Shown: one piece after another, positions 13,914 to 19,237 of the stretch
How positions within the stretch are numbered: position 1 is the stretch's first letter
How the letters are laid out: each line of letters opens with the position of its first letter
NCBI GenBank assembly: GCA_947383685.1
Contig: CANDEE010000037.1
Coordinates: 1-19,237 of the forward strand
Direction of reading: 5' to 3'
DNA from: an uncultured Pseudoflavonifractor sp.
GTDB taxonomy: Bacteria > Bacillota > Clostridia > Oscillospirales > Oscillospiraceae
DNA length: 19,237 bases
The notes under the pieces: model-generated
Told to the model about the DNA's origin: nothing
The model's input: only the letters and a program-made list of their open reading frames with translations
Databases searched by the model: none
Program-made: the position numbers and the translations under genes

Positions 13914-15566
13914 TTACAGGGTCACATCCTTGGATTTGGAGACCTTCATAAATACCGCCAGAGACACCACTGTGGTCAGAGACAGGATGGTCGCCAATGC
14001 CGCGGCGATACCGTCGTTGCCCCGGGACACATAGGTGTAAATCGCCAGGGTCAGCGTTTGGGTCCTGACTGTATAGAGGCAGATGGCGGTGGACAGCTCC
14101 GTGATAATGGTCACCCAACTCAGGATGGCGCCCGAAATGATGCCGTTGGACATCATGGGCACCGTAATGGTAAAGAAGGTCTTTGCCTTGGAGGAACCAA
14201 GGGAGATAGCGGCCTCCTCCACCGTAATGGGGATTTGCTGCAAGGTTGCCACCGAACTGCGGATGGTGTATGGCAGACGCCGGATCACCAGGGCAATGAT
14301 CATGATGATCATGGTGCCCGTCAAAATCAGAGGCTTTTTGTTAAAGGCCATGATCAGGGCGATACCCACCACACTGCCAGGGATGATGTAGGGCAGCATA
14401 CTCATTACGTCAATGACACTGTTGGCCATATTCCGGCGGCGGATAACCAGGTAAGCTACCAGGACTGCCAGGAAGATAATGATAACCAAGGCCCCCAGGC
14501 CAATCACGAACGTATTCTTGATGGCGTTGCCCGCCACCTTAAACGCCTCCTTATAGCTCATCAGGGAGTAGCCTGGCACAAAGGCCTTACCGGAGGTCTT
14601 GCGGAAGGATTCGTAGAGGATGTATATCTGGGGCATAAAGGCGATGCCCACAATACCATAGCAGAACACATGGATCAGTATGTTAAAGGGCCCCTTTGCC
14701 TTCTTCCGCTCAATGGGATGGAGCGCGTTCATGGTGAAGGAGAACTTGTTGGAGGTCCATTTCTGGAGCAGGAACACTACCGTGGTAATGATGATGGCGA
14801 TGACCGATGTGGCACAGGCAAAGCCGTAGTCGCCGCCGGTGGTCTCGGAGAAAAAGGCGTTGTAAATCTCCACCGGGAAGGTCCGGTAACCCTGGCCGAT
14901 GAGCAGAGGCGTTCCGAAATCGGCAAAGGCCCGCATGAATACCAGCAAGGTTGCCGCCAGAATGGTGGGCATACACAGGGGCACGATAACCTTAAAGAAC
15001 CGCTTGACTCCCCTGCATCCCATGTTCTCCGAGGCTTCCAGCAGAGAGTTGTCGATGTTTTTCAGCGCGCCCGACACATAGAGGAACACCAGCGGGAACA
15101 GCTGCAGCGACAGCACCAGCAGGATGCCGTTAAAGCCATAGATACTGGGCAGCTTGATGCCCAGCAGGGACTTGATGGTCTTGCGGATGATACCGTTGTT
15201 GCCTAACAGCAAAATCCAGGAGTAGGCCCCGATAAAGGGAGCAGACATACTGCACAGGATAATGACCATCTGCAAAAAGGTCTTGCCCTTGATCTCGTAA
15301 AGGTTATATACGTAAGCCAGGGGAACGCCAATCACCAGGGTCAGGATGGTAGCCAGCACCGACACCTTAAAGGAGTTCCACAGGGTAGAGAAGTAGTAGG
15401 CCTTCCCAAAAAACTTTTGGAAATACTCCATGGTGAACTCCCCTGCCTTGGTCAGCACCGACTGGCGCAGCAGGTTCAGCATGGGGTAGATGAGGAACAG
15501 CAGATACGCGCAGAGGATGGCGATGGACACCGCCACCCAGAGGTCCATTTTCTTGGTTTTCTTCAT
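13914..15566 (-). CDS. ABC importer permease, fused two-domain type (FbpB/AfuB class)
   Basis: A 550-residue integral membrane protein with about twelve hydrophobic segments, made of two fused permease domains. Each half has the loop that contacts the ATPase: EASENMGCRGVKRFFKVIVP (177-196) and EEAAISLGSSKAKTFFTITV (450-469). Such a fused permease serves as the whole membrane channel in the ferric (FbpB) and hexose-phosphate (AfuB) importer class. The substrate here is unresolved. GAGGG lies 7 bases before the ATG. It is the last gene of the receptor-ATPase-permease operon, 18 bases after the ATPase gene, and is followed by a strong terminator. Confidence 0.92.
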   Translation of the reverse strand: MKKTKKMDLWVAVSIAILCAYLLFLIYPMLNLLRQSVLTKAGEFTMEYFQKFFGKAYYFSTLWNSFKVSVLATILTLVIGVPLAYVYNLYEIKGKTFLQMVIILCSMSAPFIGAYSWILLLGNNGIIRKTIKSLLGIKLPSIYGFNGILLVLSLQLFPLVFLYVSGALKNIDNSLLEASENMGCRGVKRFFKVIVPLCMPTILAATLLVFMRAFADFGTPLLIGQGYRTFPVEIYNAFFSETTGGDYGFACATSVIAIIITTVVFLLQKWTSNKFSFTMNALHPIERKKAKGPFNILIHVFCYGIVGIAFMPQIYILYESFRKTSGKAFVPGYSLMSYKEAFKVAGNAIKNTFVIGLGALVIIIFLAVLVAYLVIRRRNMANSVIDVMSMLPYIIPGSVVGIALIMAFNKKPLILTGTMIIMIIALVIRRLPYTIRSSVATLQQIPITVEEAAISLGSSKAKTFFTITVPMMSNGIISGAILSWVTIITELSTAICLYTVRTQTLTLAIYTYVSRGNDGIAAALATILSLTTVVSLAVFMKVSKSKDVTL

Positions 15567-15584
15567 AATTCGTCCCTCGATCCC

Positions 15585-16697
15585 TTAACCGGCGTTGTCG
15601 TTGCGTACGCCTTCCAGCAGGTTATACCTGCCCTCCGCCTCAAAGACGTTGATCTTCTCCGTCTTGACGCCCAGGTGGATCACGGCGCCGTCGGGGATAA
15701 TGCTGTCGATCTGGGACTCCTGGACTACCTCGATCTTCTCCCCATCGTCCGTATGGGCAAAATAGTGGGTATTGAGACCCAGGAACACGCTGGAATCAAT
15801 GGTAGCCCTCATGCCGTCGGCGGCGCCGTCCAGAATGACGAACTCCTCCGGCCGTACAGAGATTTTCACCTCTTGGTCCTGGCGGTACTGGGACAGCACA
15901 TTGCCCATCTCTACCTGGAAGCCGGCGTCAAAGGCAAGAACAGCTTTATCCCCAGCCGCCTTCAGCTTTCCTTTAAGGATATTGGACCGGCCGATAAAGG
16001 TGGCCACGAACAGGTTGGCGGGCCGCTGGTAGATGTCCTTGGGCGTGCCCACCTGCTGAATGTCGCCCTGATTCATAACGGCGATCCGGTCGGAGACCGC
16101 CATAGCCTCCTCCTGGTCATGGGTGACGTATACGTTGGTGATACCCACGGTGTGCTGAATCTCCTTGATGACGGTCCGCATCTCCACGCGGAGCTTGGCG
16201 TCCAGGTTGGAAAGAGGCTCGTCCATCAGCAGTACGTCGGGTTTAATGACCAGGGCGCGGGCCAGAGCCACGCGCTGCTGCTGACCGCCGGAGAGGCGGT
16301 CGGGCATCCGGTCGGCGTACTCCTTAATGTGCATCAGCTCCATGAATTTGTCGGTCTCGGTCTGGATGACCTCCTTGGACGCCTTGCGGTTCTTCAGGCC
16401 AAAGGCCACGTTGTCCCGGACGGACAGATGAGGGAAGATGGCGTAGTTCTGGAACACCATGCCGATATTCCGCTGGGCCGGGTCCATGTCGTTGATCCGC
16501 TTGTCGTTGAAGTAGAAGTCTCCACCCTCAATACTGTTAAAGCCGGCAATCATTCTCAGAAGCGTTGTCTTTCCACACCCGGAAGGACCAAGGAGGGTGA
16601 AAAATTCACCCTCCTTGATCTCCAGGGACAAGTCCGAGATGATTGTATTATTACCGTACTTTTTTACCGCGTCCCTGATACTAATACAAACACTCAT
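15585..16697 (-). CDS. ABC importer ATP-binding protein (FbpC/PotA type, with TOBE domain)
   Basis: A 370-residue ATPase driving the importer. Walker A is GPSGCGKTT (37-45), the Q-loop is VFQNY (Gln83), the signature is LSGGQQQR (135-142), Walker B is VLLMDE (155-160) and the switch His193 is in VTHDQEEA. The region after about residue 240 (GRSNILKGKL, then a TOBE domain at about 280-355 with VRPEEFVIL) is the regulatory part common to polyamine, iron and sugar-phosphate importers. It should sit on the cytoplasmic loops of the fused permease. GAGGGAG lies before the ATG. It is 39 bases after the receptor gene and 18 before the permease gene. Confidence 0.95.
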   Translation of the reverse strand: MSVCISIRDAVKKYGNNTIISDLSLEIKEGEFFTLLGPSGCGKTTLLRMIAGFNSIEGGDFYFNDKRINDMDPAQRNIGMVFQNYAIFPHLSVRDNVAFGLKNRKASKEVIQTETDKFMELMHIKEYADRMPDRLSGGQQQRVALARALVIKPDVLLMDEPLSNLDAKLRVEMRTVIKEIQHTVGITNVYVTHDQEEAMAVSDRIAVMNQGDIQQVGTPKDIYQRPANLFVATFIGRSNILKGKLKAAGDKAVLAFDAGFQVEMGNVLSQYRQDQEVKISVRPEEFVILDGAADGMRATIDSSVFLGLNTHYFAHTDDGEKIEVVQESQIDSIIPDGAVIHLGVKTEKINVFEAEGRYNLLEGVRNDNAG

Positions 16698-16736
16698 CGT
16701 CGTTCTCCCTCTATATTCGATTCTTGGTCCTCAGCC

Positions 16737-17861
16737 TTAGCCGCCGGTCACAATGTTGGTCCACTTCTCCAGCATCTCACTCTGGTAGGCGGCGACAGCA
16801 GCCTGATCCTCGTAGGCCACATTGATCTCCTCGAAGGGCAGCATACCCTCGCAGTCCTGAGGAATGGTGGTGATGGTGCCGCGGATGGTGGTCTTAGCCA
16901 GCTCCTTCTGGCACTCCTCAGACAGCATGAAGTCGATGAACAGCTTGGCGTTGTCCATGTTGGGAGCATTCTTCACAATAGCCACGCCGGCGGGCAGCCA
17001 CACAGCGCCCTCCTCGGGGTAGACCATGGAGATGTTGGCGTCGGGGTTCTCCTTGTTGTCCAGAACGGCCTGCACCACGGGGTCCTCGTAGGACACGCCC
17101 ACAGCGTACTCACCGGCCACCACGTTCTTATACACAGCGGAGGAGCTGGACAGGATAACGCCATCCAGATTGGCGACAAAGTCCTCCACGTACTTCCAGG
17201 CCTTGTCGCTGTGGTAGCACTCATCAGCGGTAGCACCCTCGCCCATGACCAGCAGCATATTGGTCAACTCAGCGAAAGCGGAGGAGGAGGCGGTAGGATC
17301 GCCCATGGCAATCTTGCCCTTCAGCTTCGGGTCAAGCAGATCGGCGTAGCCCTTGACCTCAACGCCCAGCTCCTTGAGCATATCATCGTTCAGAATGAAG
17401 GCGCCGGAACCGGACAGGTTGCCAAAGCTGACGCAGCCGGCGTGGTTGCGGTAGTTCTCGTCCAGCAGGGACTCGTTGGGGGAGACATACTCCTCCCACA
17501 GGTCGGGATGCTGCTCATAGAAGTTGTAGTTGATAGCGCCCCAGTTGATGTCGGCCTGGGGATTGGCCTTCTCAGCCTCAATACGGGCCAGCACATCGCC
17601 GGTGCCCATGGACTGCAGCTCCACATCGATCTTGGGATAGGCAGCCTTAAAGGCCTCCAGGCTGGAGTTGATCTGGGTGTCGGAGTTGGGGGAATAGATA
17701 ACCAGCTTGCCGCTGGGCTCGGCGGGGGCGGGAGCCTGGCTCTCAACAGTGGGAGCATTGCTCTCAGGGGCGGGAGCGGGGGTCTCGGCGGCGCCGCCGC
17801 CACAGGCAGCCAGGGTCAGGATCAGACTGCTGGCCAGAAGAACGCTTGTGATTCTTTTCAT
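16737..17861 (-). CDS. ABC importer substrate-binding lipoprotein (FbpA/AfuA-like fold, ligand unknown)
   Basis: A 374-residue receptor and the first gene of the importer operon. The signal peptide ends in the lipobox LTLAAC with the lipidated Cys at residue 20, followed by a Pro/Ala linker to about 50. The periplasmic-binding fold then runs from GKLVIYSP through DLLDPKLKGKIAMGDP and SSSSAVYKNVVAGEYAVGVSYED to FIDFMLSEECQKELA near the C-terminus. The class includes ferric (FbpA), 2-aminoethylphosphonate and hexose-phosphate (AfuA) receptors. The adjacent tyrosine pair that binds iron in FbpA is not present, so iron is doubtful. GGAGG lies 9 bases before the ATG. It has its own promoter and an 80-base leader that can fold. 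Confidence 0.92.
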   Translation of the reverse strand: MKRITSVLLASSLILTLAACGGGAAETPAPAPESNAPTVESQAPAPAEPSGKLVIYSPNSDTQINSSLEAFKAAYPKIDVELQSMGTGDVLARIEAEKANPQADINWGAINYNFYEQHPDLWEEYVSPNESLLDENYRNHAGCVSFGNLSGSGAFILNDDMLKELGVEVKGYADLLDPKLKGKIAMGDPTASSSAFAELTNMLLVMGEGATADECYHSDKAWKYVEDFVANLDGVILSSSSAVYKNVVAGEYAVGVSYEDPVVQAVLDNKENPDANISMVYPEEGAVWLPAGVAIVKNAPNMDNAKLFIDFMLSEECQKELAKTTIRGTITTIPQDCEGMLPFEEINVAYEDQAAVAAYQSEMLEKWTNIVTGG

Positions 17862-17889
17862 GATATGTACCCTCCTTTTATTTACCTAT

Positions 17890-17939
17890 CCGCCCTGTGC
17901 AAAGGCGGTGGCCGCTCCGTATATGGAAACTCCCGGAGC
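17890..17939 (-). other. Structured 5' leader of the receptor gene
   Basis: Within the predicted leader, GCTCCG/CGGAGC (17914-17919 with 17934-17939) and CCGCC/GGCGG (17890-17894 with 17904-17908) are perfect inverted repeats that could form two consecutive hairpins ahead of the ribosome site. I recognise no known riboswitch class. Confidence 0.35.
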
Positions 17940-17948
17940 ATTTTGTAC

Positions 17949-17977
17949 ATTATAACAGAAAACGTCTTTGGTGGAAA
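17949..17977 (-). promoter_or_regulatory. Sigma-A promoter of the ABC importer operon
   Basis: On the minus strand -35 TTTCCA (17972-17977), a 17-bp spacer ending in the extended -10 TG motif, and a consensus -10 TATAAT (17949-17954). Transcription should begin near 17942. Confidence 0.75.
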
Positions 17978-18061
17978 TCGTCATTTTTGCCATTTCCTTT
18001 TTGATATTTTTGTGCAATACGTCAACCCGCCTGTCGGACAAGGCCTTACGGGCAAAAAAAT

Positions 18062-18085
18062 ACCGCGGGCCAGATGGTCCGCGGT
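18062..18085 (-). terminator. Rho-independent terminator of the rpsF-ssb-rpsR operon
   Basis: A 10-bp stem (18062-18071 with 18076-18085, one G-T wobble) with loop AGAT. An A-run (18054-18060) and a T-run (18087-18092) flank it. It starts 14 bases after the rpsR stop, so rplI and dnaB do not follow in this operon. Confidence 0.9.
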
Positions 18086-18098
18086 GTTTTTTGCGTTA

Positions 18099-18347
18099 TT
18101 AGTCGGTCACGTAAGGCAGCAGGGCAATCTGACGGGCCCGCTTCACAGCGGTGGTCAGCTGGCGCTGATGCATGGCGCAGGTGCCGGTGGTCCGGCGGGG
18201 CAGAATCTTGCTGCGCTCAGACAGGAACCGCTTCAACTTGGCGGCATCCTTGTAGTCGATGTGCTCCACCTTGTCGGCGCAGAAGGTACAGACCTTACGG
18301 CGCTTCCGTCCGCGGGGACGCATCTCTTTTCCAGTATCCATAGGCAT
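18099..18347 (-). CDS. rpsR: 30S ribosomal protein S18
   Basis: An 82-residue small-subunit protein that pairs with S6 on the platform of 16S rRNA. The core KLKRFLSERSKILPRRTTGTC and the ending KRARQIALLPY are diagnostic. Cysteines at 20 and 23 (CTFC) and Cys57/His60 (CAMH) make this the zinc-binding C+ form. The N-terminus is extended and basic (RPRGRKRRK). GGGAGG lies 8 bases before the ATG at 18347. It is the third gene of the operon, 40 bases after ssb, and is followed by a terminator. Confidence 0.97.
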   Translation of the reverse strand: MPMDTGKEMRPRGRKRRKVCTFCADKVEHIDYKDAAKLKRFLSERSKILPRRTTGTCAMHQRQLTTAVKRARQIALLPYVTD

Positions 18348-18387
18348 GGGAAATTACCTCCCTTTTTTCAAATTATAGCCGTCTGTA

Positions 18388-18864
18388 TCAGAACGGCAGG
18401 TCGCTCTCATCGCCCGCCAGCTCAGTGAACTGGTCGCTGTCGCCGTCGGGGGCGGCATAGCCGCCGGAGGGTTGGGACATGGGCGCGGAATAGGGCTGGC
18501 CGTACGGCTGCTGTCCGCCGTAACTGCCGCCGTCTCCTTCCCGGCGGGAATCGCCAAAGTAGAAGTTCTCCGCCACCACCTCGGCAGCGGTACGCTTGTT
18601 GCCGTCCCGATCCGTATAGGGACGGATCTGAAGGCGGCCCTCCACCACAGCCATGCGGCCCTTGGTAAAGTAGCGGCTGACAAATTCGGCAGTCTGGCGC
18701 CAGGCAACCACATTGATGAAGTCGGTCTCCCGCTCACCGGTCTGCTTATTCTTGAAGTCCCGATCCACCGCCATGCGCACCGTAACCACCGCTACGCCGG
18801 CAGGGGTAGTTCTGAACTCCGGGTCGGCCACCAGCCGGCCCATGATCACGATGTGATTGAGCAT
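18388..18864 (-). CDS. ssb: Single-stranded DNA-binding protein
   Basis: A 158-residue protein that coats single-stranded DNA in replication and repair as a tetramer. The OB fold (about 1-105) begins LNHIVIMGRLVADPEFR and holds FINVVAWRQTAEFVSRYFTKG and VVEGRLQIRPYTDRDG. A Gly/Gln/Tyr/Pro-rich linker (about 110-145) ends in the acidic tip DESDLPF, the docking peptide for partner proteins. A GGGGGAG site precedes the ATG. It lies between rpsF (11-base gap) and rpsR, the standard arrangement in Gram-positive bacteria. Confidence 0.97.
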   Translation of the reverse strand: MLNHIVIMGRLVADPEFRTTPAGVAVVTVRMAVDRDFKNKQTGERETDFINVVAWRQTAEFVSRYFTKGRMAVVEGRLQIRPYTDRDGNKRTAAEVVAENFYFGDSRREGDGGSYGGQQPYGQPYSAPMSQPSGGYAAPDGDSDQFTELAGDESDLPF

Positions 18865-18875
18865 CTGTCTCCCCC

Positions 18876-19172
18876 TTACTCGTCCAGGCAGACGATGATG
18901 GAACGCATCACGCCGTCGGTAATACGGAAGATACGGTCCAGCTCTGCGGGAAAAGCAGGAGCGGCGGAGAAGGTCAGCCGGACATAGTGACCATCAACCT
19001 GATCCTGGATGGGATAGGCCAGACGGCGCTTGCCCCACTCGTCAACCTCCACCTGGGTGGCGTTGGCCTCGCAGAGAGCCTTGAACTTCTCCACCAGGGC
19101 GGCGGTGTCCTCCTCGTTCTTGCGGGGGTCGATGATAAACACGGCCTCGTAGTTCGCATTGAGCTTTGCCAT
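18876..19172 (-). CDS. rpsF: 30S ribosomal protein S6
   Basis: A 98-residue small-subunit protein that binds 16S rRNA together with S18. Family marks are NYEAVFIIDP, WGKRRLAYPIQDQVDGHYV and DRIFRITDGVMRSIIV. The longest frame starts at 19223, but AAGGAGGT 8 bases before the ATG at 19172 and the family start MAKLNANYE decide for 19172. It is the first gene of rpsF-ssb-rpsR. The promoter is outside the window. A GC hairpin in the leader may take part in S6:S18 feedback control. Confidence 0.97.
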   Translation of the reverse strand: MAKLNANYEAVFIIDPRKNEEDTAALVEKFKALCEANATQVEVDEWGKRRLAYPIQDQVDGHYVRLTFSAAPAFPAELDRIFRITDGVMRSIIVCLDE

Positions 19173-19202
19173 TTTTGTGCACCTCCTTATGGTCTTGTGG
19201 CC

Positions 19203-19218
19203 CCCGGCCTCTGCCGGG
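19203..19218 (-). promoter_or_regulatory. Leader hairpin upstream of rpsF
   Basis: CCCGGC (19203-19208) and GCCGGG (19213-19218) form a 6-bp stem with a 4-base loop, about 30 bases before the rpsF start. No T-run follows on the minus strand, so it is not a terminator. It may be part of an S6:S18-binding leader, but the region is cut by the window edge. Confidence 0.35.
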
Positions 19219-19237
19219 AGCAAGGAGCTCTGTCTTT

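Noticed and set aside
13854..15206. A 450-codon plus-strand frame within the permease gene
   Set aside because: Gly/His/Asp/Gln-rich shadow of a twelve-segment permease; it starts inside a terminator stem.
15417..18428. A 1003-codon open frame on the plus strand, antisense to the ABC importer
   Set aside because: It runs through four minus-strand genes, two promoters and a terminator, has no ribosome site or recognisable domain, and its His/Gly/Val/Leu-rich product is what the complement of GC-rich codons gives.

Overview
The window looks like a stretch of chromosome from a GC-rich, Gram-positive, probably gut-dwelling clostridium of the Oscillospirales kind (Flavonifractor, Lawsonibacter or Pseudoflavonifractor-like). 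The evidence is strong AGGAGG-type ribosome sites, sigma-A promoters with 16-17 bp spacers, compact U-tailed terminators, lipoprotein solute receptors, a VanW protein, an XpaC-family protein, a YtrA-type GntR/ABC cassette and a sigma-V/RsiV-like pair. The genus is inference. No rRNA, tRNA, CRISPR array, insertion sequence, phage gene or pseudogene was seen. All genes but one lie on the minus strand.

Layout from left to right. (1) 1-361: the first 120 codons of a solute-binding lipoprotein cut by the window edge. (2) 636-5192: envelope genes on the minus strand. These are a VanW/G5 protein and a DUF2461 protein in one operon, then a secreted polysaccharide deacetylase, then a zinc-ribbon, single-pass protein carrying two BIG2 domains with its own promoter. 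(3) 5193-5396: divergent promoters; on the plus strand, a membrane XpaC-family protein with an apparent winged-helix insert. (4) 6680-8502: a three-gene operon of GntR/YtrA repressor, ABC ATPase and ABC-2 permease, with an operator-like repeat array over its promoter. (5) 8739-10075: an ECF sigma factor and its membrane anti-sigma factor with RsiV-like (DUF4163/DUF3298) sensor domains. (6) 10309-13746: one operon in the order rpe/alsE-like, rpiB, serC, serA, joining pentose (or allose) phosphate steps to the first two steps of serine synthesis. (7) 13914-17861: a complete ABC importer of the FbpABC/AfuABC class (receptor, ATPase, fused permease), substrate unresolved. (8) 18099-19172: the ribosomal/replication operon rpsF-ssb-rpsR, with a leader hairpin at the window edge.

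I found no wholly new system. The items most worth a second look are the helically phased operator array of the GntR cassette, the AlsE-like/RpiB pair fused to a serine operon next to a transporter that lacks the iron-binding tyrosine pair, the XpaC protein with an embedded winged helix, the zinc-ribbon/BIG2 protein, and a putative autoregulatory ECF promoter overlapping a sigma-A promoter. Several gene starts were moved from the longest open frame to the ATG or GTG that has a Shine-Dalgarno site.
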